From an uncultured Candidatus Saccharibacteria bacterium (GTDB lineage Bacteria; Patescibacteriota; Saccharimonadia; Saccharimonadales; Saccharimonadaceae): 7,365 bases of DNA. A program made the translations under genes and the position numbers. The stretch lies in contig CAOZKB010000050.1 of assembly GCA_948571325.1 (NCBI GenBank), positions 1 to 7,365 of the forward strand, read 5' to 3'. Below are positions 1-4,890 of the stretch, in pieces; positions within the stretch are counted from its first letter, which is position 1; each line of letters begins with the position of its first letter. The notes under the pieces were generated by a model that saw nothing but the letters and a program-made list of their open reading frames with translations, had not been told where the DNA came from and made no database searches.

Positions 1-40
1 CAAGCTTAGCTACCCAGTATTCTTTACCATCACGGGAGTC
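1..40. repeat. 40-bp inverted repeat, left copy
   Basis: Bases 1-40 are the exact reverse complement of 7326-7365; with one mismatch at 41 the match continues to 55. Both copies encode DSRDGKEYWVAKL in the two FISUMP proteins. The window ends exactly where the repeat is perfect, as expected for a contig cut at a multi-copy sequence. Confidence 0.9.
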
Positions 41-736
41 AATGAGTTGTTTGGTATCATTTTCCTTAGATTCACTACAAACTTTACTAGTCATATCCTG
101 CATATAGGTTAAGGTCATGAGACCACTGATGGTGGCGGGATTTGCGATGGCGGAGATGCGGAGAGTATTAGCATATGTGCCGGCGGGGATGGAGGTATCG
201 AGATTGGTGGCAAGGGTGAAATAATAATTATCCTGCGCGGAAGAATGATCGGTGGAGATGAGAGGGGTGGAAGTATCGGGGAAACCAGAAAAGGCGGTAT
301 CGTCGCTAAGGGGATGAGGAGAGAGTGTAAAACCCCAAGTATTAGCAGAAAAATTGCGGAGGGTGGTGGGGGAGGTAAGCGCGGGGATATGGTAATTAGA
401 CTTGGTGGGGTCGACGTTAGTGAGGTTGGTGGTAGGGTCTAGAGTTTCGAGGTAGATTTTGTATCCGGTATCGTTGTTAGTAGCGACGGTGAGGTTGCTA
501 GTGGCGGTATTGGTAGCGCCGGTGGAATTTGGCGTAATATTAAGGATAAGCTCTTGATCGAGGGCGAGAGAAATTGATGAGGTAGTGGATTGGGGTTGTG
601 GCTCGTCGGCATAAGTGTTGGATGGATTGATTGGAAAGACGAAAACAAGTATGAGTAGAATGAGGAGAGCGAGGCAGGAATGAGTAACATGGCGTAAAAG
701 GTTGAGCAGAGTGGGTTTAAGAATTGTTTGATGCAT
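1..736 (-). CDS. Secreted FISUMP-type surface protein, 5' part (partial)
   Basis: The first 245 codons are present; the gene runs off the left edge. The ATG at 736 is preceded by GGAGGT (741-746) with 4 nt spacing, a strong Shine-Dalgarno. Residues 1-19 are polar/basic, 20-36 are a hydrophobic stretch, and a signal-peptidase-like site follows (TYA before DE, around residue 43), so the protein is probably exported or anchored. Residues about 50-210 are a Thr/Ser/Asn-rich, beta-type region. TYMQDMTSKVC (210-220) leads into DSRDGKEYWVAKL (233-245), which matches the opening of the Fibrobacter succinogenes major paralogous (FISUMP) domain. The protein at 6639-7365 has the same plan and is a paralogue. 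The coding strand is markedly C-rich. No specific function is known for this family in these bacteria; cell-surface attachment is inference. The call as a secreted FISUMP protein is fairly sure. Confidence 0.85.
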   Translation of the reverse strand, partial: MHQTILKPTLLNLLRHVTHSCLALLILLILVFVFPINPSNTYADEPQPQSTTSSISLALDQELILNITPNSTGATNTATSNLTVATNNDTGYKIYLETLDPTTNLTNVDPTKSNYHIPALTSPTTLRNFSANTWGFTLSPHPLSDDTAFSGFPDTSTPLISTDHSSAQDNYYFTLATNLDTSIPAGTYANTLRISAIANPATISGLMTLTYMQDMTSKVCSESKENDTKQLIDSRDGKEYWVAKL

Positions 737-740
737 TTTT

Positions 741-746
741 ACCTCC
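741..746 (-). promoter_or_regulatory. Shine-Dalgarno of left surface protein
   Basis: GGAGGT on the minus strand lies 4 nt before the ATG at 736 and fixes that start. It is worth noting because three other genes in the window seem to be leaderless and have no such site. Confidence 0.8.
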
Positions 747-800
747 GTTGGATTAGTGATGATTATTGCGGTGGAATATGCTGTTTTTTGGTTGGCAAAA

Positions 801-824
801 CAAAAAGCGACACCGCAAGGTGTC
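801..824 (-). terminator. Intrinsic terminator/attenuator at end of leader RNA copy 1
   Basis: On the minus strand GACACC-TTGC-GGTGTC (824-809) forms a 6-bp hairpin followed by GC and TTTTT, then G and TTTT. The left arm of this hairpin is part of arm B, which otherwise pairs with arm A, and its right arm is segment C, which otherwise pairs with D. Terminator formation is therefore mutually exclusive with both long-range helices. The next gene starts about 60 nt downstream with no convincing promoter between, so conditional readthrough is plausible. Confidence 0.65.
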
Positions 825-950
825 TAATCCATTCATAACCGCTATTACACAGTGATTACTTATGCGATGTCGCTTAAGCGTCCGTGTAATAGCAGAATAG
901 GTTTTTGATATTTATATACCAAAAACTGCAGTTATATTGGATTAGACATC
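802..950 (-). ncRNA. Structured leader RNA (riboswitch/attenuator-like), copy 1
   Basis: Read on the minus strand from 950, the RNA has these parts. Arm A (950-939, GATGTCTAATCC) pairs with arm B (830-819, GGATTAGACACC), 11 of 12 positions, extended by ATAAC (935-931) with GTTAT (839-835). P2 is a 7-bp hairpin (926-920 with 907-901). P3 is a perfect 10-bp stem (893-884, GCTATTACAC, with 850-841). Its 33-nt loop contains D (875-866, AAGCGACATC), which pairs with C (814-805, GGTGTCGCTT) at 10 positions including one G-T. C runs directly into the T-tract (806-802). A also starts within a few nt of the transcription start predicted from the promoter at 954-962. The same element order, with unrelated sequence, precedes the paralogous gene at 6639. 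The pairings are seen; function as a regulatory leader is inferred. Confidence 0.7.
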
Positions 951-953
951 TTT

Positions 954-962
954 ATTATATCA
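954..962 (-). promoter_or_regulatory. Extended -10 promoter of leader RNA / left surface protein
   Basis: TGATATAAT on the minus strand is a perfect extended -10 (TGn + TATAAT). The -35 position (about 977-982, TTTCCC) is weak. The predicted start is about 947-948, within a few nt of the first base of the A:B helix of the leader RNA. Confidence 0.65.
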
Positions 963-984
963 CAAACGGTTTGAGTGGGAAATT

Positions 985-1022
985 ATTGCTTCTTCTCCTC
1001 TTTACTTTGTGCGTAGTGGATA
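985..1022 (+). pseudogene. Fragment of a FISUMP C-terminal region, plus strand
   Basis: In one plus frame this reads IASSPLYFVRSGY. PLYFVRSG is the same string found in the minus-strand fragment at 1124-1354 and resembles the YFVRSG segment common in FISUMP domains. After it the frame turns into unrelated low-complexity sequence and stops around 1110. No start codon or domain body is present, so this is a remnant only. The DNA match to the minus-strand fragment is 19 identical bases (1003-1021 against 1291-1309, inverted). Confidence 0.5.
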
Positions 1023-1309
1023 TATAAATATGATGTTGAGCACGAACTTGTACAGTATGTACAAGTTCAATTATATTTTTCCTCTGTATAATTCAACAAA
1101 TCCTTTGTGAATCGAGTACGACATTAACGAATGGGGAAAGCATATGAACGCTTACCGGAATCTTGAGGTGTAACTTCTAGTGTAGCAAAAGATGACATAA
1201 GCATCATGTCGTCACTGTCTAGAACTGAGTTGGATGCTAAGTAACCATATTGTCCGTTGAAGCGGATGAATCCGTAGCTGAGCTGAACTAATCCACTACG
1301 CACAAAGTA
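1003..1309. repeat. 19-bp inverted repeat inside the two FISUMP fragments
   Basis: TACTTTGTGCGTAGTGGAT occurs at 1003-1021 on plus and at 1291-1309 on minus. Similarity continues for about ten more bases on the outer side with a few mismatches. Both copies encode YFVRSG in the corresponding FISUMP scraps, so the repeat comes from two convergent gene remnants about 270 bp apart. Confidence 0.75.
1044..1068. repeat. Perfect 11-bp palindromic hairpin
   Basis: GAACTTGTACA, loop GTA, then TGTACAAGTTC. On plus it is followed by AATTATATTTTTCC, so it may be a weak terminator, but the T-run starts several bases after the stem. A twofold-symmetric protein-binding site is the alternative. It lies between the two FISUMP fragments and has no obvious gene to serve. 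Confidence 0.6.
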
Positions 1310-1354
1310 GAGGGGAGGGGAAGTAATATTAATAATAGTTAATCTAATATTCAT
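1124..1354 (-). pseudogene. Degenerate C-terminal FISUMP fragment (76 codons)
   Basis: The open frame reads PLYFVRSG (residues 13-20), then about 50 residues ending KRSYAFPIR and a stop. FISUMP domains in this group end with a YFVRSG segment, a Gly-Tyr-rich stretch and a G-F-x-V-R-C-type tail, and this fragment follows that order but has lost the terminal Cys and the usual W-S-S motif. The sequence before PLYFVRSG does not look like the rest of a FISUMP protein, and there is no signal peptide. A small expressed protein from the ATG at 1354 cannot be excluded (AGAGAAG lies upstream), but a remnant is more likely. Its strand composition is balanced, unlike the neighbouring housekeeping genes. 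Confidence 0.6.
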
Positions 1355-1385
1355 CGCGCTTCTCTTTATCCTCAGTGCTTCCTTG

Positions 1386-1421
1386 AAAATAAAAATGAGC
1401 GAGTGAACTCGCTATTTTTAT
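1386..1421 (-). terminator. Terminator of tRNA-Ser
   Basis: On the minus strand, AAAAAT-AGCGAG-TTCA-CTCGCT-C-ATTTTTATTTT (core hairpin 1398-1413). It starts about 5 nt after the tRNA 3' end and has A- and T-tracts on both sides, so it may work in both directions. Confidence 0.8.
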
Positions 1422-1425
1422 TTTC

Positions 1426-1513
1426 TGGCGGAAGCGAGAGGATTCGAACCTCCGAGACATTTCTGCCCACACGATTTCGAGTCGTGCGCCTTCAACCACT
1501 CGGCCACGCTTCC
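1426..1513 (-). tRNA. tRNA-Ser(CGA), CCA encoded
   Basis: A class II tRNA of 88 nt including CCA. The acceptor stem is GGAAGCG with CGCTTCC, followed by discriminator G and CCA (1428-1426). The anticodon stem CACGA/TCGTG closes the loop CTCGAAA, giving anticodon CGA, which reads UCG serine codons. A long variable arm with a GAAA loop and the T-arm GGAGG-TTCGAAT-CCTCT are present, as expected for tRNA-Ser. It has its own promoter (1521-1529) and terminator, so it is a single-gene transcript. Confidence 0.95.
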
Positions 1514-1520
1514 ATGTGTT

Positions 1521-1529
1521 ATTATAGCA
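1521..1529 (-). promoter_or_regulatory. Extended -10 promoter of tRNA-Ser
   Basis: TGCTATAAT on the minus strand ends at 1521. A start 6-7 nt downstream falls at 1514-1515, one or two bases from the mature tRNA 5' end at 1513, so the precursor may have almost no 5' leader. Confidence 0.65.
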
Positions 1530-1614
1530 TACTTTTGGGATACTTGGGGTAGTTTGAGAGGGGGTACTGGGTCGTGAGATGTTGATGGCTGAGTAAAGTT
1601 GATTTTTCGTAGGA

Positions 1615-2744
1615 TTAAGCGTGGATGACTTGCGTGGTGTAGTCGCGGATGAGTGGGATTTGGCTGAGATATCGTTTCCACATACATTGATAAGCACCGC
1701 GGATATCACGTGGGTCGCCGTAACCGTCGGACCATTTAGCATAATCATAAAGTGGGGTGCCGAGGTCGCCGATCTTGGTCCATTCGCTGCGAAGACCAAC
1801 TGATGTGAGTGGGGAGATGACTTCGACAGCGCCAATCCAAGTGCGTTTTTTGCTATCAGTGTACATGAGCCAATTATATTGGCCGTCGTATGAGGTGAAG
1901 CCTTGAGCGTGAATGTCGTCAGAGAACATAGAGCTGGTGGTGAAGTCGGCGATTTTTTGCTGGAAATTGGGGGCGATTTGAGCATTAACAGAAAGGGTGT
2001 AAGGAGCAATTTTGTGGCTGGCGGATTGGCGGAAATGCCCGTATTGTTCACGAGAAACTTCTTGATAATAGGCGCTAGACATTTGATTAGCGAGGAGGTT
2101 CTTGGCGTAGAGTTGTTTGGATGGATAGCTCTTAGTCATACCAACGAAGTAAAAGTCGGGGTCTTTAACAGTGAGATTTTTGGTGTCGAGATGGATTTCT
2201 GGAGTGAGACTGGAGAGGGCGGCTTGGAGTCGAATTGGAAGAGTGATGGAAGCTTCGCCGTAGCCTTGACCACACCAGTTGAGTCGACTATCTTGCTGTG
2301 GAGCACGGACGTAATCGGGCAGATAACGCCAGACGCCGAGCAGGCGATCGCGGTAGTAGGAACAGACATTAACGGAAGTATTGTTGACGAGATAGGCAAT
2401 GATAGCGATGCGATTATCGGAGACGTGGAAAGGTTTGGATAGGCCGATTTTGTGGCTTTCGAGCGTGGTTTCGTAAGCGGGGGCGAGTCCGGCTTCTTGG
2501 AGATAATTGACGCTGAGATGATACTCGCGGCCGTTTTGATGCCAGGCGTCACCGCTAATATTGGCACGTGCTAAGAGGGAATCAGCTTCGACAGATTGTA
2601 ATGGCCGGACAAGATTAGCGCTGACGGGAGCGGATGATGGGGCGGGCGCTGAGGATTTTGGTACATTTTGGGCGCTTGGTGTGGAAGTTGGTTTTTGTGT
2701 AGCGATAGCCGACATCCGAGGGGCGGGTTTGAGCTTGGCGGGGG
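1615..2744 (-). CDS. Unknown protein, C-terminal part of a frameshifted gene
   Basis: An open frame ending in TAA at 1615-1617. The first ATG is at 2715 (366 residues), but it has no Shine-Dalgarno and no promoter at leaderless distance, and the frame stays open upstream to a stop at 2755-2757. It is most simply the continuation of the reading frame that starts at 3563, joined at the A5C5 run 2740-2749. After the ATG, residues 1-40 are an Ala/Pro/Ser/Thr-rich linker. Residues 45-366 look globular, rich in Tyr, Trp and Asp, with segments such as SYYRDRLLGVWRYLPDYV (119-136), NWCGQGYG (146-153) and WIGAVEVISPL (293-303). I see no signal peptide or membrane segment and do not recognise the family. 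Independent translation from 2715 remains possible. Confidence 0.65.
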
Positions 2745-2749
2745 TTTTT
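2740..2749 (-). other. Likely frameshift site (A5C5 homopolymers)
   Basis: The coding strand reads CAAAAACCCCCG here. Adding one base, or a -1 slip, joins the frame from 3563 to the frame ending at 1615. It does not fit the canonical X-XXY-YYZ slippery heptamer in the zero frame, so a sequencing/assembly indel or a real mutation is at least as likely as programmed frameshifting. Confidence 0.5.
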
Positions 2750-3563
2750 GAAATTCATGATAGTATTCTAGGCGTTTGCCGTAAAGGGTAGATTGTAGTT
2801 CTTGGAGGGAAGTTTGGTATGCAGTGTAAGCAGAAGGATTAACTCGGTTCTGGAGGCGTGAGAGGAATTTCTGTTCAAAGACGGCGAAGCCAACTGGAGT
2901 GCGATAGGGGGAATTGGAAGGTTTAAGGAGATTAGTGAGAGCTTGGGGTGTGAGGGTTTGATTGAGTGGTTGACCGATGAGAAGGGTGAGGATTTGTTTT
3001 TGGCGAGGGTCTTGATTAATTTTGGTAAACATTTGCTCGACGCCGATTTTGGCGGAGTGAATAGGGTCGATGATTTTTTCCAGACAAGTTTCGAGGTCGA
3101 TATTGGTAATTTGACCTTGGGCGATGTGATCGAGAACTTTTTGGCGCATAGATTCGGTGATTTTGGCGTCAGAAGCGGCAAGGGTTTGGTCGCGAAGTTT
3201 TTCGGCGGTGAGGGATTGTTCGTGTTGGCGCTCTTTGGGGGTTAGTTCGGTAGCGTTGGGTAGGTTAATTTCGTCTGGGATAATGCTGAAGTACTTGATA
3301 AGTTTACGCTGTTGGCGGGAGGAGAGGTTGTCTGGGTTTAAGTCAGGTGAATCGAGGAAGAAATTTGGAGTGTAGCCAGAGTCGTAATTTTGCTGTTCTT
3401 CTTTGATGGCTTGGCTAAAAAACTCGTCGACGCTTTTTTGGAGTTCGGCGTCGAGTTTTGGCCCCTTTTTAGAGTTTTTCTTAAGATTTTTTTTGGAATC
3501 TTTTTGGACATCCTTTTTGGCATCTGAAAAACTGGACTTATCTGACTTTAACCTCTCTAACAT
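2740..3563 (-). CDS. Unknown protein, N-terminal part of a frameshifted gene
   Basis: The frame starts at ATG 3563, which lies one or two bases from the start predicted by the strong promoter at 3571-3599, so the mRNA is probably leaderless. Residues 1-36 are Lys/Ser-rich and basic. Residues 40-272 are mostly charged and probably helical (for example AELQKSVDEFFSQAIKEEQQ, 39-58), with no membrane segment. The frame technically continues to a stop at 2571, but from residue 274 the composition becomes a Pro/Ser/His/Leu-rich shadow (PPPSSNPPLG onward). Meanwhile the -1 frame at the same place becomes a plausible Ala/Pro linker followed by globular sequence. I therefore end the genuine coding part at the A5C5 run. 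The joined product would be about 650 residues. No family is recognised. Confidence 0.65.
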
Positions 3564-3570
3564 AATCTTT

Positions 3571-3599
3571 ATTGTAGCAGAGCGGGGAGGGGTTGTCTA
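3571..3599 (-). promoter_or_regulatory. Strong promoter of the unknown gene at 3563
   Basis: On the minus strand TAGACA (3599-3594), exactly 17 nt spacer, TACAAT (3576-3571) preceded by TGC, making an extended -10. The start predicted 6-7 nt downstream is 3564-3565, next to the ATG at 3563. It is the best -35/-10 pair in the window and diverges from the promoter at 3618-3626. Confidence 0.75.
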
Positions 3600-3617
3600 G
3601 TACTGTAGGGGGAGGGA

Positions 3618-3626
3618 TGATATAAA
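3618..3626 (+). promoter_or_regulatory. Extended -10 promoter of putative small RNA
   Basis: TGATATAAA on plus fits TGn + TATAAA. No good -35 is visible at 17 nt. It points away from the promoter at 3571-3599 and toward the folded region that ends at the terminator 3767-3803. Confidence 0.45.
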
Positions 3627-3629
3627 ATG

Positions 3630-3803
3630 CTTGAATTAAGAAAATGTATGATGAGATAAGATTGTGCATTCGACAGGAAGGTCAATCCACGCCTTGGTCG
3701 TTATGCAACCGGGCGGATAACGAACCTGACCTGCGGTCTACTTTCAGAATAATCTGGTTGGCGGACAAAGAAAATACTCATCTGGAGGATGAGTATTTTC
3801 TTT
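3630..3803 (+). ncRNA. Putative small structured RNA, unknown class
   Basis: The stretch has a promoter-like site upstream, a strong terminator at its end and no convincing ORF. It can fold as one long hairpin. GATT (3660-3663) pairs with AATC (3751-3754), ATTC (3668-3671) with GAAT (3747-3750), and GAC (3672-3674) with GTC (3736-3738). AGGTCA (3679-3684) pairs with TGACCT (3727-3732). The apical helix GGTCGTTAT (3696-3704) pairs with 3717-3726 with one bulged A. The last two helices abut on the 3' side with an 11-nt bulge opposite. I looked for SRP RNA (GGTCAGG, GGAA loop, AGCAGCC), tmRNA and RNase P signatures and did not find them. The pairing is seen; transcription and role are inferred. 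Confidence 0.4.
3767..3803. terminator. Bidirectional terminator between putative small RNA and tRNA-Arg
   Basis: A perfect 16-bp stem: AAAGAAAATACTCATC (3767-3782), loop TGGAG, GATGAGTATTTTCTTT (3788-3803). A/T tracts at both stem bases make it usable in both directions. It abuts the tRNA-Arg 3' end on minus and closes the plus-strand transcript. Confidence 0.8.
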
Positions 3804-3879
3804 GGTACACCCGACAGGATTCGAACCTACGACCTTTGGCTCCGCAAGCCAACGCTCTATCCAGCTGAGCTACGGGTGC
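3803..3879 (-). tRNA. tRNA-Arg(GCG), CCA encoded
   Basis: 77 nt including CCA (3805-3803). Acceptor GCACCCG pairs with CGGGTGT (first pair G-T), discriminator A. D-arm GCTC...GAGC; anticodon stem TTGGC/GCCAA with loop TTGCGGA gives anticodon GCG, reading CGC and CGU arginine codons. The T-arm is GTAGG-TTCGAAT-CCTGT with two wobble pairs. Most bacteria read this box with tRNA-Arg(ACG) modified to inosine by TadA, so G34 is less usual. It has its own promoter at 3961-3969 and is followed by the hairpin terminator. Confidence 0.93.
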
Positions 3880-3883
3880 AAGT

Positions 3884-3919
3884 GTGGATATTCCCGCGAC
3901 GAATCGCATTCCTATCCAC
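3884..3919 (-). other. Hairpin in the tRNA-Arg 5' leader
   Basis: Immediately upstream of the tRNA, GTGGATA (3884-3890) and TATCCAC (3913-3919) pair, with an inner GCGA/TCGC stem (3896-3899 with 3904-3907) and TTCG as the loop on the minus strand. A second small palindrome, TTGCGATAATCGCAA, is at 3939-3953. Both would lie in the precursor transcribed from 3961-3969. They may aid tRNA maturation; this is inference. Confidence 0.45.
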
Positions 3920-3960
3920 CTGACAATGAAAATGAGCATTGCGATAATCGCAACATTTAT

Positions 3961-3969
3961 ATTGTACCA
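3961..3969 (-). promoter_or_regulatory. Extended -10 promoter of tRNA-Arg
   Basis: TGGTACAAT on the minus strand (TGn + TACAAT). The predicted start is about 3954-3955, giving a pre-tRNA leader of about 75 nt. Confidence 0.5.
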
Positions 3970-4109
3970 CATTTTTCTGGAGATTAGAAGAATTTTTTGG
4001 GATTTTGTGAAAAAATGTTGGTAAAATTGACGAAATACTAATTTTTGCGTTATAGTGGAATTTTTTGGGGTGTAGTTTGGGGGAATTTTTTATTCTGGAT
4101 GAAAAGATA

Positions 4110-4118
4110 TGATATAAT
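4110..4118 (+). promoter_or_regulatory. Extended -10 promoter of the Mur-ligase-like gene
   Basis: TGATATAAT on plus. The predicted start is 4124-4125, only about 3 nt before the ATG at 4128, so the message is leaderless or nearly so. No clear -35 is visible. The rest of 3970-4109 is AT-rich and I see nothing else in it. Confidence 0.65.
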
Positions 4119-4127
4119 GGAGTCATT

Positions 4128-4877
4128 ATGGAAGGTAATACGAAGAAATTGGCAGCGCCTCAGCGTAAACATAATCGTTTGGAACGGGCAAAGGTAAAGC
4201 TTCTGGCGTCATATTATGGACACCCGGCGCGAGATTTGAAGTTAATTTGTATTACTGGATCAACAGGGAAGTCGACGGTGGCGCATTTTGTACACGAGAT
4301 TTTACGGACGGCGAGTCAGCCGGTAGCGATTTTAGCCTCGGACCATCCGATTAAGGCGACGGTTTTGCATAAGTTTTTGAATGATTCGTGGAAGGCGAAG
4401 GCGACTTATGTGATTATTACGGCGCCAGCAGCGTCTTTGGAGTCGGATACTTTTTATGGTTTGCCGGTTTATGCGGCGGCGTTGACGGATTTTGTGCCGT
4501 CTGGTTTGAATGATGCGGACTTGAATTCGTATTTGAATGCAAAATCAAACTTATTTAAGATGAATCCGGAGGTAGTAGTGTTGAATCGGGATGATTCGCA
4601 TTATGCGGATTTTGCGAATTTCCGGGGGAGAAATGAGACTTTGACCTACGGTACATCGTCGGATTCGGATATTAGGATTGACCATTCAAAATTATATCGT
4701 AAGGGCACTGAGGTGAATTTGGCGTTTGGAACGCGAGTTTTTACGGTGGCGAGTTTCTTGACGGGTGAGCCAGTGGTATCTTATATGGCGTGTGCGGCGG
4801 CAATTGCGACTTCGCTGAATATTGCGCCGGCGGTGATTGCAGAGGGGATTGCGAACTACGTGCCAAAAGAGGGGTAA
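4128..4877 (+). CDS. Mur-ligase-like protein lacking the C-terminal domain
   Basis: The 249 residues correspond to the ATP-binding central domain of a Mur ligase. The P-loop ITGSTGKST is at 42-50. YLNAKSNLFK (135-144) matches the Y-x-x-A-K-x-x-L-F segment that carries the carbamylated lysine in MurE. VLNRDD (151-156) matches V-x-N-x-D-D. The two active-site blocks, present in the adjacent MurE as LEVTSHA and NLTHDHLDYH, are replaced by ITAPAASLE (97-105) and DFVPSGLND (121-129), so the His residues are missing. The ORF ends NYVPKEG (243-249), where full-length enzymes have the V-x-G-R-M boundary to the C-terminal domain. It may bind ATP or act as a partner of MurE, but is unlikely to be a complete ligase. 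It is convergent with murE, with 13 bp between stop codons. The ATG follows the promoter by a few bases. Confidence 0.75.
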   Translation: MEGNTKKLAAPQRKHNRLERAKVKLLASYYGHPARDLKLICITGSTGKSTVAHFVHEILRTASQPVAILASDHPIKATVLHKFLNDSWKAKATYVIITAPAASLESDTFYGLPVYAAALTDFVPSGLNDADLNSYLNAKSNLFKMNPEVVVLNRDDSHYADFANFRGRNETLTYGTSSDSDIRIDHSKLYRKGTEVNLAFGTRVFTVASFLTGEPVVSYMACAAAIATSLNIAPAVIAEGIANYVPKEG

Positions 4878-4890
4878 AGGGGAGAAGGTT

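Noticed and set aside
802..950. CRISPR or simple repeat array
   Set aside because: The repeated segments are inverted pairing arms of one fold, not direct repeats with spacers.
1418..1687. Minus-strand ORF containing SVAEWLKAHDSK
   Set aside because: A translation of tRNA-Ser and flanks; no independent support.
1903..2442. 179-codon plus-strand ORF
   Set aside because: Antisense shadow of the unknown minus-strand gene, without promoter or ribosome-binding site.
3660..3754. SRP (4.5S) RNA
   Set aside because: The region is a long hairpin, but the conserved GGTCAGG, GGAA loop and AGCAGCC elements are missing on both strands.
3644..3868. Plus-strand ORF of 74 codons
   Set aside because: It runs through the terminator hairpin and antisense across tRNA-Arg, giving the typical spurious TRQDSNLRP-type peptide; no ribosome-binding site.
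3778..3972. Minus-strand ORF containing APVAQLDRALACGAKGRRFESCRVYQ
   Set aside because: This is the common artefact of translating a tRNA gene and its leader.
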